Source: Pseudomonas sp. TTU2014-080ASC
GTDB lineage: Bacteria; Pseudomonadota; Gammaproteobacteria; Pseudomonadales; Pseudomonadaceae
Assembly (NCBI RefSeq): GCF_001446935.1
Contig: NZ_LKKK01000001.1
Location: forward strand, 372,001 to 436,000
Direction of reading: 5' to 3'
Length of the DNA stretch: 64,000 nucleotides
This document shows, in pieces, positions 31,106 through 46,426 of this stretch (within the stretch, counting starts at the first letter, position 1; each line of letters starts with the position of its first letter). The notes below the pieces were generated by a model. That model was not told the origin of the DNA, did not search any database, and saw only the letters and a program-made list of their open reading frames with translations. Made by a program: the position numbers and the translations under genes.

Positions 31106-32791
31106 TTAGTTCTGGTTTTCCATTTGCGCACGGATCAGATCACCAATGGTGGTCGGACCAGCAGTTTCAACTTCCTGCTTACGCATTTCTTTGATTGCTT
31201 CTTTCTCGTCTTCAACGTCTTTCGACTTGATCGACAAGCTGATTACGCGGCTCTTACGATCAACGCTGATGATCTTGGCTTCAACTTCTTCGCCTTCTTT
31301 CAGTACGTTGCGAGCGTCTTCAACGCGATCACGGCTGATTTCAGAGGCCTTCAGAGTAGCTTCGATGCCATCAGCCAGAGTGATTACAGCACCCTTAGCG
31401 TCAACTTCTTTAACAGTACCGCGAACGATAGTGCCTTTGTCGTTAACAGCAACGTAGTCGGAGAACGGGTCTTCTTCCAGTTGCTTGATACCCAGGGAGA
31501 TGCGCTCACGCTCTGGATCTACGGACAGGATAACGGTTTCCAGCTCATCGCCTTTCTTGAAGCGACGTACAGCTTCTTCGCCTACTTCGTTCCAGGAGAT
31601 GTCGGACAGGTGAACGAGGCCGTCGATGCCGCCATCCAGACCAATGAAGATACCGAAATCGGTGATCGACTTGATGGTACCGGAGATCTTGTCACCCTTG
31701 TTGAACTGGCCGGAGAAGTCTTCCCACGGGTTGGTTTTGCACTGCTTGATACCCAGGGAGATACGACGACGCTCTTCGTCGATATCCAGAACCATAACTT
31801 CCACTTCGTCACCAACGTTAACAACTTTGGACGGGTGGATGTTCTTGTTGGTCCAATCCATTTCGGATACGTGCACCAGACCTTCCACGCCTTCTTCCAG
31901 CTCTGCGAAGCAGCCGTAGTCGGTCAGGTTGGTTACGCGTGCAGTAACGCGGGTGTTCTCCGGGTAACGTGCCTTGATAGCAACCCATGGGTCTTCACCC
32001 AGTTGCTTGAGGCCCAGGGAAACACGATTGCGCTCGCGATCGTACTTGAGGATTTTAACGTCGATTTCGTCACCAACGTTGACGATCTCGGAAGGATGCT
32101 TGATGCGCTTCCAAGCCATGTCGGTGATGTGCAGCAGGCCGTCGACGCCACCCAGATCCACGAACGCGCCGTAGTCGGTGAGGTTCTTGACGATACCTTT
32201 GACTTGCTGACCTTCCTGCAGGGATTCCAGCAGAGCTTCGCGCTCGGCGCTGTTCTCGGCTTCCAGAACGCTGCGGCGGGAAACGACAACGTTGTTGCGC
32301 TTCTGGTCCAGCTTGATAACTTTGAACTCGAGTTCTTTGCCTTCCAGGTGAGTGGTATCACGCACTGGACGGACATCAACCAGGGAACCTGGCAGGAACG
32401 CACGGATGCCGTTAACGTCGACAGTGAAGCCGCCTTTAACCTTACCGTTGATAACGCCCTTGACCACTTCCTCAGCGGCGAAAGCTGCTTCCAGAACAAT
32501 CCAGCACTCGGCACGTTTGGCTTTTTCACGGGACAGTTTGGTTTCACCGAAACCATCTTCAACCGCGTCCAGAGCAACGTGAACTTCGTCACCGACATTG
32601 ATAGTCAACTCGCCAGCTTCGTTCTGGAACTGCTCCAGAGGAATCAGGCCTTCGGACTTCAGACCAGCGTGAACAGTTACCCAACCAGCTTGGTAATCGA
32701 TGTCCACGATGATAGCGGTGATGATCGAGCCTGCCTGAAGGTTCAGGGTTTGTAGGCTTTCTTCAAACAGTTCAGCAAAGCTTTCGCTCAT
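31106..32791 (-). CDS. rpsA: 30S ribosomal protein S1
   Basis: 561 residues from the ATG at 32791 (MSESFAELF). The longer frame to 32860 is not conserved. Six S1 RNA-binding repeats are visible, each with a GxVxxxxxxGxxV-type core. Repeats 3-6 have the clear HxSDxSW or HxSEMDW pattern, for example LVHVSEMDW and [10 protein letters not shown]1 feeds mRNA to the ribosome. The gap to cmk upstream is 151 bases. A promoter is expected there but I could not pick one confidently. Confidence 0.98.
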   Translation of the reverse strand: MSESFAELFEESLQTLNLQAGSIITAIIVDIDYQAGWVTVHAGLKSEGLIPLEQFQNEAGELTINVGDEVHVALDAVEDGFGETKLSREKAKRAECWIVLEAAFAAEEVVKGVINGKVKGGFTVDVNGIRAFLPGSLVDVRPVRDTTHLEGKELEFKVIKLDQKRNNVVVSRRSVLEAENSAEREALLESLQEGQQVKGIVKNLTDYGAFVDLGGVDGLLHITDMAWKRIKHPSEIVNVGDEIDVKILKYDRERNRVSLGLKQLGEDPWVAIKARYPENTRVTARVTNLTDYGCFAELEEGVEGLVHVSEMDWTNKNIHPSKVVNVGDEVEVMVLDIDEERRRISLGIKQCKTNPWEDFSGQFNKGDKISGTIKSITDFGIFIGLDGGIDGLVHLSDISWNEVGEEAVRRFKKGDELETVILSVDPERERISLGIKQLEEDPFSDYVAVNDKGTIVRGTVKEVDAKGAVITLADGIEATLKASEISRDRVEDARNVLKEGEEVEAKIISVDRKSRVISLSIKSKDVEDEKEAIKEMRKQEVETAGPTTIGDLIRAQMENQN

Positions 32792-32942
32792 TTTAATTCC
32801 TGTAAATTTAGGGCAGGGAATCCGCCCAAACCACACTCCAGACAATGTGGGTACGTTCATATTAAAAGAGACAAAAGGGTCTGGGACTGGGCACCCAAGC
32901 GTCTCCCTTTGAGCAAATCAACTTAAGGCAGTTGACGCTCGG

Positions 32943-33625
32943 TCATTCCACGATGTCGCGCGTTGCGGCCTCGTGAAGAATTCGTTCAAGCACTTGCTCA
33001 ATAGTCAATTCAGTGGAATCCAGCACAATTGCGTCAGCTGCTGGCTTGAGCGGCGCTACCGCACGCTGGCTATCGCGCTCATCGCGCGCCTGAATCTCTT
33101 CGAGAAGACTCGCGAGATTAACATCATCGCCCTTTGCCTTCAACTGCAAGTAACGACGACGCGCACGTTCTTCTGCACTGGCTGTAAGGAATATCTTCAG
33201 GGGCGCGCCCGGGAAGACCACCGTCCCCATGTCGCGGCCATCGGCAACAAGCCCCGGCAATTCCTGAAAAGCCTGCTGCCTCTGCAATAGCGCTTCACGC
33301 ACGGCGGGAAGGGAAGCGACCTGTGAAGCACTGGCCCCAACTTGCTCATTGCGGATCAGGCCGGTTACCTCCTCCCCCTCAAGGATGATGCGCTGCTCCT
33401 GGCCACCATCAGCAGCAATAAACTGCACGTCCAGATGAGCAGCGAGCAGCTTCATAGCCTCTTCGTTAGTCAGATCGATACGGCGATTTCCTGCTGCAAA
33501 CGCCAGCAGACGGTACAGGGCGCCGGAGTCAAGAAGGTTCCAGCCGAGTTTTCGTGCGAGCAAACCGGCAATAGTGCCCTTGCCTGATCCACTCGGGCCG
33601 TCAATAGTGATGACTGGCGCAACAA

Positions 33626-33629
<4 letters not shown>
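32943..33629 (-). CDS. cmk: Cytidylate kinase
   Basis: 228 residues with the P-loop GPSGSGKGT near the N-terminus, the CMP-binding [13 protein letters not shown] segment and the lid arginines in [13 protein letters not shown]. Phosphorylates CMP and dCMP. Its ATG overlaps the tyrA-aroA stop by 4 bases, so it is translationally coupled to the aromatic pathway genes. Confidence 0.97.
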
Positions 33630-35877
<2,248 letters not shown>

Positions 35878-35881
<4 letters not shown>

Positions 35882-36984
35882 GCGCTCAACACCTTGGCCA
35901 ACGCCTCAAGGAAGCGAGCATTCTCTGCAGGCAAGCCAATCGAAACACGCAGGAAGTTCGGCATGCCGTAACCGGCAACCGGGCGCACGATCACACCTTC
36001 GCGCAGCAGCGCCTGATTGATCGCAGCGGTATCACGACCAAAGTCCACGGCAATGAAATTGCCCTTCGACGGAATCCAGCTCAGCCCCAGCTCACGCAGC
36101 CCGGCTTCAAGCTGAGCCATACCGGCATCGTTCAGCTCACGGCTCTTCTGCATGTACTCAACGTCATCCAACGCCGCGCATGCAGCAGCCAGCGCCAGGC
36201 TGTTTACATTGAAAGGCTGACGCACACGATTGAGCACGTCAGCAATCTGCGCCGAGCTCAGTGCGTAGCCGACACGCAGCGAAGCCAGGCCATAGGCTTT
36301 GGAAAATGTGCGAGAAACCAGCAGGTTTTCGTAACGCGCCAAATACTTGAGACCATCCGGTAACTCATCGCCTTCAGCAAATTCGATATAGGCCTCATCC
36401 AATACCACCAATACGTCTTTAGGTACTTTAGAGAGGAATATCTCCAGCGCTTCAGGACCAAACCAGGTACCGGTCGGGTTATTCGGGTTGGCAATAAATA
36501 CGACACGGGTGTTCGCGTCGATTGCCGTCAGCATGGCCTCAAGATCATGACCATAGTCTTTAGCCGGAACCACTTTGGCCTCGGCACCAACAGCCTGGGT
36601 TGCGATTGGATAGACCGCAAAGGCGTACTGACTGAAGACTGCATTAACGCCAGGTGCCAGGTAAGCACGGGCAACCAGATCAAGAATATCGTTGGAGCCA
36701 TTGCCCAGCGTGACCTGATCAATCGCTACCCCACAACGGGCAGCCAGACGACTTTTCAGCTCAAAGCCGTTGCCATCCGGGTAGCGGGTCAGTTCGGCCA
36801 GTTCGGACCGAATTGCCTCCAGCACCTTCGGGCTTGGGCCCAGCGGGTTTTCATTGCTGGCCAGCTTGACGATCCCGGCAGGATCAAGATTCAGCTCTCG
36901 GGCCAACTCATCAACTGGCTTACCTGGCACATAAGGGGACAGTTGCTGCACGCCCGGCTGAGCCAGGGCAAGAAAATCAGTCAT
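35878..36984 (-). CDS. hisC: Histidinol-phosphate aminotransferase (HisC2 type)
   Basis: 368 residues, class II-fold PLP aminotransferase. SNENPLGPSPKV near the start, NPNNPTGTW, and the PLP lysine in SRTFSKAYGLASLRVGYA (near residue 227) are present. Within an aromatic operon this copy probably works on phenylpyruvate or 4-hydroxyphenylpyruvate as well as on imidazoleacetol phosphate. 75 bases separate it from pheA; it overlaps the fused gene after it. Confidence 0.93.
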
Positions 36985-37059
36985 TGCAAAGCCTCACGCA
37001 TAGCTTGCAGCTTTCATGCGCTCCGGCAATACAGAGCACATGAAAGCTGGTGGAGCAAT

Positions 37060-38154
37060 TTAAAGAACCGCTTTCGGGTATGAGCCCAGCACCTTCACGG
37101 CCACGGCTTCATGATTGATCTTTTCCAGGACATCCTTGATTAGCGGATCACGGTGATGGCCGACAAAATCAATGAAGAACACATAGGTCCACTTACCACT
37201 GCGCGAAGGACGCGTTTCGATACGAGTCAGGTCGATGCCATTGTTATGGAATGGCACCAGCAGCTCATGCAGAGCACCAGGCTTGTTGCGCATGGAAATG
37301 ATCACCGAAGTCTTATCATCCCCTGTCGGCGGCACTTCCTGATTACCGATAATGAGGAAGCGCGTGGAGTTGTCCGGGCGGTCCTCAATTTTCTCGGCCA
37401 GTTTGCTCAGGTCATAGAGCTTAGCCGCCATATCACCGGCGATCGCCGCACTGTTCCATTCGCTTTTGACACGCTTGGCGGCATCGGCATTGCTGGAAAC
37501 CGCCACACGCTCCACATTCGGATAGTGCGCATCCAGCCACTTGCGGCACTGAGCCAAGGACTGTGCGTGGGAGTATATACGGGTGATTTTGTCGGTCTTA
37601 GTGTTCTCGCCCACCAGCAGGTGATGGTGAATGCGCAACTCAACCTCACCACAGATCACCAGATCATGCTCAAGGAAGCTGTCGAGGGTGTGGTTGATCG
37701 CACCTTCGGTAGAGTTCTCAACCGGTACCACACCGAAGTTGACCGCACCGGCTGCCACCTCACGGAACACCTCATCAATGGCCGCCATCGGCACACTAAT
37801 CACTGCATGTCCAAAGTGCTTCATTGCGGCAGCCTGGGAGAACGTACCCTCAGGACCGAGATATGCCACACGCAGCGGATTTTCCAGAGCCAGGCAGGAA
37901 GACATGATTTCGCGGAATAACCGCGCCATTTCCTCGTTACCCAAAGGCCCCTTGTTGCGCTCCATGATGCGTTTAAGCACCTGAGCCTCGCGCTCCGGAC
38001 GGTAAAAGACCGGCTTTTCACCTTCTGCCAGCTCTTTCATCTTGACGCGCGCCACCTCTTCAGCACAGCGGGCGCGATCACTAATCAGCTCGAGAATCTT
38101 TTCATCAAGATTGTCGATACGCAGACGCAATGCCTGCAGCTCCTGCTCAGACAT
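37060..38154 (-). CDS. pheA: Chorismate mutase/prephenate dehydratase P-protein
   Basis: 364 residues in three parts: AroQ-type chorismate mutase (about 1-90, LRLRIDNLDEKILELISDR), prephenate dehydratase (about 95-275, GPEGTFSQAAA and the active-site TRFLIIG), and a C-terminal ACT domain (about 285-360) with the ETRP variant of the phenylalanine-sensing ESRP motif. It makes phenylpyruvate from chorismate. Feedback by Phe through the ACT domain is expected. The start codon overlaps the serC stop by 1 base. Confidence 0.97.
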   Translation of the reverse strand: MSEQELQALRLRIDNLDEKILELISDRARCAEEVARVKMKELAEGEKPVFYRPEREAQVLKRIMERNKGPLGNEEMARLFREIMSSCLALENPLRVAYLGPEGTFSQAAAMKHFGHAVISVPMAAIDEVFREVAAGAVNFGVVPVENSTEGAINHTLDSFLEHDLVICGEVELRIHHHLLVGENTKTDKITRIYSHAQSLAQCRKWLDAHYPNVERVAVSSNADAAKRVKSEWNSAAIAGDMAAKLYDLSKLAEKIEDRPDNSTRFLIIGNQEVPPTGDDKTSVIISMRNKPGALHELLVPFHNNGIDLTRIETRPSRSGKWTYVFFIDFVGHHRDPLIKDVLEKINHEAVAVKVLGSYPKAVL

Positions 38155-39245
38155 CAGCCGTGCTCCTTCTCGAACTCGGCCATGTAGGCAACCAGCGCCT
38201 CGACTGCATCCAGACCCACAGCGTTATAAATGGAGGCACGCATGCCGCCAACGGAGCGGTGACCTTTCAGGTTCAACAGACCGCGCGCATCGGCCCCCAA
38301 CAAGAACGGCTTATCCAGACGCTCATCAGCCAGGCGGAAAGGCACGTTCATCCACGAACGAGCATTGACGCTGATCGGGTTGCTGTAGAAGTCACTGCTG
38401 TCGATAGCTTTGTACAGCAGGTCTTTCTTAGCACGGTTCAGCTTCTCCATCGCCTCAACACCGCCCTGCTCCTTCAGCCACTCAAAGACCAAGCCAGACA
38501 GGTACCAAGCAAAAGTCGACGGGGTGTTGTACATGGAGCCGTTATCGGCAGCAATTTTGTAGTTGAGCATGGTCGGGCAAATACTGCGGGCGCGGCCGAG
38601 CAGGTCCTCGCGGACAATCACCACAACCAGGCCGCTCGGGCCGATATTCTTCTGCGCACCGGCATAGATCAGGCCGTAGCGGGACACATCCACTGGGCGG
38701 GACAGAATATCGGAAGACATATCTGTCACCAGCGGCACGTCGCCCACCTCTGGAATCCAGTCGAACTGCAGACCACCAATGGTTTCATTGCTGGCGTAGT
38801 GCAGGTAAGCAGCGTCCTTAGACAGCTTCCACTCGTTCTGCCCCGGAATGGCGAAGTAGTCGTATGCCTTAGCGCTGGCGGCGACATTTACATTGCCGAA
38901 GCGGCTGGCTTCTTCAATGCTCTTTTTCGACCAGATACCGGTGTCGATGTAATCAGCAACACCGTCTTCAGGCAGCAGGTTCAGCGGAATCTCAGCAAAC
39001 TGCTGGCTCGCGCCACCCTGCAGGAACAACACCTTGTAGTTGTTCGGAATCGCCATCAGGTCGCGCAGGTCTTGCTCGGCCTTGGCTGCAATCGCCGTGT
39101 ACTCGTCACTGCGGTGGCTCATTTCCATGACTGACAGACCTTTACCCTGCCAATCCAGGAGTTCAGCCTGGGCGCGTTGCAACACTGCTTCAGGAAGCGC
39201 GGCCGGGCCGGCGCAGAAGTTAAAGGCTCGCTTGCTCACATCCAC
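38154..39245 (-). CDS. serC: Phosphoserine aminotransferase
   Basis: 363 residues. FCAGPAALPEAVL at the start and the PLP lysine in GAQKNIGPSG (near residue 198) are intact. Makes 3-phosphoserine for serine synthesis, and also works in the PLP route on 4-phosphohydroxy-threonine. It is the promoter-proximal gene of serC-pheA-hisC-tyrA/aroA-cmk, 84 bases after gyrA, with inverted repeats between them. Confidence 0.96.
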   Translation of the reverse strand: MDVSKRAFNFCAGPAALPEAVLQRAQAELLDWQGKGLSVMEMSHRSDEYTAIAAKAEQDLRDLMAIPNNYKVLFLQGGASQQFAEIPLNLLPEDGVADYIDTGIWSKKSIEEASRFGNVNVAASAKAYDYFAIPGQNEWKLSKDAAYLHYASNETIGGLQFDWIPEVGDVPLVTDMSSDILSRPVDVSRYGLIYAGAQKNIGPSGLVVVIVREDLLGRARSICPTMLNYKIAADNGSMYNTPSTFAWYLSGLVFEWLKEQGGVEAMEKLNRAKKDLLYKAIDSSDFYSNPISVNARSWMNVPFRLADERLDKPFLLGADARGLLNLKGHRSVGGMRASIYNAVGLDAVEALVAYMAEFEKEHG

Positions 39246-39264
39246 TCTCGCTCAAAAATAGGGC

Positions 39265-39324
39265 GGCCGTGGAATTCCACGGCCCGCCAGACACTACACC
39301 AGCGGGGCGGCCTAAGCCGCCCCG
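39265..39324 (-). terminator. Two inverted repeats between gyrA and serC
   Basis: A perfect 20-base palindrome at 39265-39284 (half-site GGCCGTGGAA) and a second hairpin at 39303-39324 (CGGGGCGGC / GCCGCCCCG, 4-base loop) fill the gap. Neither has a strong T-run. They may end or attenuate gyrA transcription ahead of serC; the palindrome could also be a protein-binding site. Confidence 0.5.
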
Positions 39325-39329
39325 ACAGA

Positions 39330-42104
<2,775 letters not shown>

Positions 42105-42341
42105 GAGTAGCCTGGTTCCTTTTTCTGGTGAAACTCCGCGCCATTCGTCCTGAATGACAGGGAGCCAGTCGCCCAGCCTTACGGCTTACAGCGACTCACG
42201 ACAAATCAATCAGTTATGCCATCTATCAGCGCTGGTAAGAGGCCCCATCAAGGGCCCCTGAAACCGCCGGAGCTTACCACAAACAGTACGCTGCACCTAT
42301 CCCTTAGAGCAGCGAGTAGACGGTACAGACAGCGACTGGTG

Positions 42342-43421
42342 TCAATGCAGACGTTTACGGCACATTAACTGTGCCAGTTTCTCGGCATCCGGACGCTCTA
42401 CAACGCCTTTTTCCGTCACCAGGAAGTCGATCAGATCGGCAGGCGTGATGTCATATACCGGATTAAATGCTGCAACCTCTCCGCCCAGGCCTTCACCGGC
42501 CATCGCCAGAAGCTCTCCAGCCGCACGCTCTTCCAGAACGAGCTCATCACCATGGCACAACGACATATCGATACAGCAGCTCGATGCCACCACCATAACT
42601 CGAACGCCATGATGCATGGCTGCCACGGAGAGCTGGTAAGAGCCAATTTTGCCGACCACATCGCCATTTGCGGCAATTCTGTCCGCACCTAACACCAGCC
42701 AGGTGATCGGCTCCATCTTCATTAAATGAGAAGCTGCAGAATCCGCCACCACAGTGACAGGGATGTGCTCCTGAGCCAGCTCCCAGGCGGTTAGCCTCGA
42801 CCCCAGCAGCAGCGGCCGGGTTTCATCGGTGTAGATGCGTTCAACCAGTTGCCGTCGCCAAGCGGCACGCACGACGCCCAACGCTGTACCAAACCCTCCG
42901 GTTGCCAATGCCCCGGCATTGCCGTGGGTCATTAGACACTGCGCACCTTCCTGATGACGCCGAATCAGCCCTATACCATATTCCGCCATGGCCAGATTGG
43001 CTTCACGGTCAGCCTGATGAATCGCCACTGCTTCAGCCTCCATCAGCGCTGGCAGATGATCAGCACTTGAGTGTCGCTGCAACTGTTCACGCATATGCGC
43101 CAACACCTGCAACAAGTTAAAGACTGCAGGCCGCGCCGACTCCAGCTCAGCAATGTCGCTCAGCACAGACTCAAACCACTGCTCACTACAGCGAAAATGA
43201 CGCCGAACAGACATCGACACTGCATATGCTGCACAGATGGCGATTGCCGCACCACCACGCACGCTCAGGGTTCGAATTGCCTGGGCGACCTCAGTCGCTT
43301 CCACACACGGCAGCCAAACGTTTCTATCCGGCAGCATCCGCTGATCCAGAATATGCACAGCGCCGTCGCACCAGCGGACTGAACAGACCACCTCGGTCGA
43401 TAACAATTGATCGCGCATCAC
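42342..43421 (-). CDS. mtnA: MtnA-like protein (S-methyl-5-thioribose-1-phosphate isomerase family), active site altered
   Basis: 359 residues, full length for MtnA and with its C-terminal VERPDAEKLAQLM intact, beside gyrA and mtaD as in P. aeruginosa. MtnA isomerises methylthioribose-1-phosphate in methionine salvage. Here several conserved catalytic-site positions differ from the family: THCNxG is THGNAG, so the catalytic Cys is Gly167; RGAPAIG is RGGAAIA (55-61); the Gln of DETRPxxQG is Leu206; the Asn of ANKIGTY is Gly257. The catalytic Asp (Asp247, GADRIAANGD) is kept. The Cys change needs one base (TGC to GGC). The open frame suggests the protein is made. It could be an inactive relic, a regulator, or an isomerase with a new substrate. 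Confidence 0.85.
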   Translation of the reverse strand: MMRDQLLSTEVVCSVRWCDGAVHILDQRMLPDRNVWLPCVEATEVAQAIRTLSVRGGAAIAICAAYAVSMSVRRHFRCSEQWFESVLSDIAELESARPAVFNLLQVLAHMREQLQRHSSADHLPALMEAEAVAIHQADREANLAMAEYGIGLIRRHQEGAQCLMTHGNAGALATGGFGTALGVVRAAWRRQLVERIYTDETRPLLLGSRLTAWELAQEHIPVTVVADSAASHLMKMEPITWLVLGADRIAANGDVVGKIGSYQLSVAAMHHGVRVMVVASSCCIDMSLCHGDELVLEERAAGELLAMAGEGLGGEVAAFNPVYDITPADLIDFLVTEKGVVERPDAEKLAQLMCRKRLH

Positions 43422-43553
43422 TCCCCCATACTCAGCCGGCCATTATAGGCACAAGGTCGGCCAAACCTATGCACAGCTCACTGACAACCCTTCATGACCC
43501 AGGCGTTCCCCTATACACTCCCCCTCTTTTTTATGCGTTATGGAGAACCCGCC

Positions 43554-44891
43554 ATGCCCCGCCCTGTGCTTGACCTGCTGCTCCTGCCGGACTGGCTGGT
43601 CCCGGTCGAACCTGCGGGCGTGCTACTGAAGAACCATGGCTTGGGCGTAGCGGACGGAAAAATCGTACTGATCGCGCCCCGCGCAGATGCGCTAAAGCAT
43701 CAAGCCAAACACGTGATGGAACTGCCGGGGCGGCTACTGACGCCGGGCTTGGTGAATGCCCACGGGCATGCAGCAATGAGCCTGTTTCGTGGTATTGCAG
43801 ACGACTTACCGCTGACCACCTGGTTGGAAAAGCACATCTGGCCAGCTGAGGCCAAATGGGTCACCGAGCAGTTCGTGCAGGATGGCACCGAACTAGCCAT
43901 TGCCGAACAGCTGAAAGGCGGAATCACCTGCTTTTCGGATATGTACTTTTACCCGCAAGCAGCCTGCGGGCAAGTTCACGAAAGCGGCATTCGCGCCCAG
44001 ATCACCCTACCCATCCTCGACTTCCCGATTCCCGGTGCCCGTGATGCCGCAGAAGCTCTGCGCAACGGCATGAGACTGTTTGATGACCTGCGCCACCATC
44101 CGCGCCTGAAAGTCGCCTTTGGTCCTCACGCTCCTTACACCGTCAGCGATGACAAGTTGGAGAACATTCGGGTTCTAGCCGACCAGCTGGACGCAGGCAT
44201 TCATATGCACGTTCACGAAACCGCCCATGAGGTTCGCCAGAGCCTGGAGCAAAGGGGCGAACGTCCCCTGGCCCGACTCAATCGCCTCGGTCTCTTGGGC
44301 CCGCGTTTCCAGGCCGTGCATATGACCCAGATAAATGATGACGACCTCGAACTACTGGTCACCAGCAACAGCAGCATCATTCATTGCCCGGAATCCAATA
44401 TGAAGCTGGCCAGCGGCTTCTGCCCGGTTGAAAAACTCTGGCAAGCGGGCATCAACGTAGCCATCGGTACTGACGGCGCAGCCAGCAATAATGATCTCGA
44501 CCTGCTTGGCGAAACCCGCACCGCAGCCCTGCTGGCCAAAGCGGTCTCCGGATCGGCCTGCGCCCTAGACGCCCACCGAGCCTTGCGCATGGCCACACTT
44601 AACGGTGCCCGAGCGTTAGGACTGGATGACCAGATCGGCTCGCTGGAAGTCGGCAAACAGGCCGACTTGGTAGTGTTTAATCTTAACAACTTGGCCCAGC
44701 AGCCAGTGTATGACCCACTTTCACAGCTGATTTACACCGCAGGCAGCGCCTGTACAGAGCACCTGTGGGTCGGCGGCAAGCAATTGCTGGAGAGCGGCGC
44801 CTTGCTGCGCATGGACGAGCAACGCATCATCGACACCGCCCGCGCGTGGGGTGAAAAGATCCGAACCGGCCAGACGGGCACATCTGCATGA
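43554..44891 (+). CDS. mtaD: Methylthioadenosine/S-adenosylhomocysteine deaminase (TRZ/ATZ family)
   Basis: 445 residues from the ATG at 43554, preceded by TGGAGAA; a start 20 codons upstream is not conserved. Amidohydrolase metal ligands: NAHGHAAM (HxH), [18 protein letters not shown] and the Asp in [13 protein letters not shown]. In P. aeruginosa this enzyme deaminates methylthioadenosine to methylthioinosine. Divergent from mtnA and functionally linked to it in methionine salvage. It also may recycle S-adenosylhomocysteine. Confidence 0.93.
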   Translation: MPRPVLDLLLLPDWLVPVEPAGVLLKNHGLGVADGKIVLIAPRADALKHQAKHVMELPGRLLTPGLVNAHGHAAMSLFRGIADDLPLTTWLEKHIWPAEAKWVTEQFVQDGTELAIAEQLKGGITCFSDMYFYPQAACGQVHESGIRAQITLPILDFPIPGARDAAEALRNGMRLFDDLRHHPRLKVAFGPHAPYTVSDDKLENIRVLADQLDAGIHMHVHETAHEVRQSLEQRGERPLARLNRLGLLGPRFQAVHMTQINDDDLELLVTSNSSIIHCPESNMKLASGFCPVEKLWQAGINVAIGTDGAASNNDLDLLGETRTAALLAKAVSGSACALDAHRALRMATLNGARALGLDDQIGSLEVGKQADLVVFNLNNLAQQPVYDPLSQLIYTAGSACTEHLWVGGKQLLESGALLRMDEQRIIDTARAWGEKIRTGQTGTSA

Positions 44892-45011
44892 CAAACGCTG
44901 CGACAAACTGACATACGTCTGCCATGCAACAGACGCCCAATGCACCCGACTAAACTGGCAACATGAGCTATTTGGCTCTCACCCTTGCCGCACTCTGATT
45001 CAGGGAACCTT

Positions 45012-45710
45012 ATGAGCAACGTAGACCACGCCGAAATCGCCAAATTTGAAGCACTGGCCCACCGCTGGTGGGACCGTGAAAGCGAGTTCAAGCCCCTGCA
45101 CGACATCAATCCACTACGCGTCAACTGGATCGACCAGCGCGTCGGTCTGGCTGGCAAGAAAGTGCTGGACGTTGGCTGTGGCGGCGGCATTCTCAGCGAA
45201 GCTATGGCCCAGCGCGGCGCTAACGTAACCGGCATTGACATGGGCGAAGCACCGCTGGCTGTAGCACAGCTACACCAGCTGGAGTCTGGCGTACAGGTTG
45301 AATACCGCCAGATCACCGCAGAAGCGCTGGCCGAGGAAATGCCCGCCCAGTTTGATGTGGTCACCTGCCTGGAGATGCTTGAGCACGTACCCGACCCCGC
45401 CTCGGTCATCCGCGCCTGCTACAAAATGGTCAAACCCGGCGGCCAGGTGTTTTTCTCCACCATCAACCGCAACCCCAAGGCTTACATGTTCGCCATCATT
45501 GGTGCGGAATACATCATGCGCCTGCTGCCACGCGGCACCCATGACTTCAAGAAATTCATTCGCCCTTCCGAGCTCGGCGCTTGGTGCCGCGCTGCCAATC
45601 TTCAGGTCAAAGACATTATCGGACTGACCTACAACCCGCTGACCAAACACTACAAGTTGGCCCCGGATGTGGACGTCAACTATATGATCCAGACTCTGCG
45701 CGAGGAATAA
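45012..45710 (+). CDS. ubiG: Ubiquinone biosynthesis O-methyltransferase UbiG
   Basis: 232 residues from the ATG at 45012 with CAGGGA upstream. SAM-binding GCGGG is in [42 protein letters not shown] and [15 protein letters not shown] are UbiG hallmarks. Performs both O-methylations in ubiquinone synthesis. Followed at 5 bases by mupP. Confidence 0.97.
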   Translation: MSNVDHAEIAKFEALAHRWWDRESEFKPLHDINPLRVNWIDQRVGLAGKKVLDVGCGGGILSEAMAQRGANVTGIDMGEAPLAVAQLHQLESGVQVEYRQITAEALAEEMPAQFDVVTCLEMLEHVPDPASVIRACYKMVKPGGQVFFSTINRNPKAYMFAIIGAEYIMRLLPRGTHDFKKFIRPSELGAWCRAANLQVKDIIGLTYNPLTKHYKLAPDVDVNYMIQTLREE

Positions 45711-45715
45711 GGGGC

Positions 45716-46387
45716 ATGCGTTTACGTGCAGTACTTTTTGACATGGATGGCACGCTACTCGACAGCGCCCCCGACTTTATCGCCATCTGTCACGCAATGC
45801 GTACAGAGCGCGGGCTGGAGCCGGTTGCGGACAAACTGATCCGTGACAACGTCTCCGGTGGAGCCCGTGCCATGGTCGCCGCCAACTTCAATATGAGCGT
45901 GGATGACGACGGCTTTGAAGCCCTGCGCCTGGAGTTTTTGGAGCGCTACCAAAACCACTGCGCAGTCCTGACCCGCCCATTCGACGGCATTGGTCAACTG
46001 CTCAATGAAATTGAGCAGGCCAATATGATCTGGGGCGTGGCCACCAACAAACCAGTACGCTACGCCGAACCGATCATGCAGCAACTCAGCCTGGCCGAAC
46101 GCTCTGCCGTGTTGGTCTGCCCTGACCACGTCAGCCGCAGCAAGCCCGATCCAGAGATGATCCTGCTCGCCTGCGAGAAAATGGGCGTAGCGCCGTCAGC
46201 CACCCTGTTTGTCGGTGACGACGAAAGGGACATCGAAGCGGGCCGGGCCGCAGGCTGCAAAACAGCTGCAGTCAGCTATGGCTACATCCATCCTCAGGAC
46301 AATCCCCGTAACTGGGGCGCAGACGTGGTGGTGGACAGTCCCATGGAACTGCGTGACGTTCTTGAACGCGCTCAATGCGGCTGCTGA
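45716..46387 (+). CDS. mupP: N-acetylmuramic acid 6-phosphate phosphatase MupP
   Basis: 223 residues, HAD superfamily: [10 protein letters not shown] with Asp9 and Asp11, TNKP, the lysine in SRSKPDPEM and [10 protein letters not shown]. In pseudomonads the gene between ubiG and the YciK-like SDR is MupP, which dephosphorylates MurNAc-6-P so that AmgK can recycle cell-wall sugars. A general phosphoglycolate phosphatase cannot be excluded from motifs alone. Five bases after ubiG. Confidence 0.92.
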   Translation: MRLRAVLFDMDGTLLDSAPDFIAICHAMRTERGLEPVADKLIRDNVSGGARAMVAANFNMSVDDDGFEALRLEFLERYQNHCAVLTRPFDGIGQLLNEIEQANMIWGVATNKPVRYAEPIMQQLSLAERSAVLVCPDHVSRSKPDPEMILLACEKMGVAPSATLFVGDDERDIEAGRAAGCKTAAVSYGYIHPQDNPRNWGADVVVDSPMELRDVLERAQCGC

Positions 46388-46426
46388 ATCCCCACGCAGC
46401 CACAAATGAATCAATGAGGCTTATTC

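Noticed and set aside
30995..32755. Long plus-strand reading frame (586 codons)
   Set aside because: It is antisense to rpsA, which is certain from its S1 repeats. The frame is open because of codon bias on the real strand.
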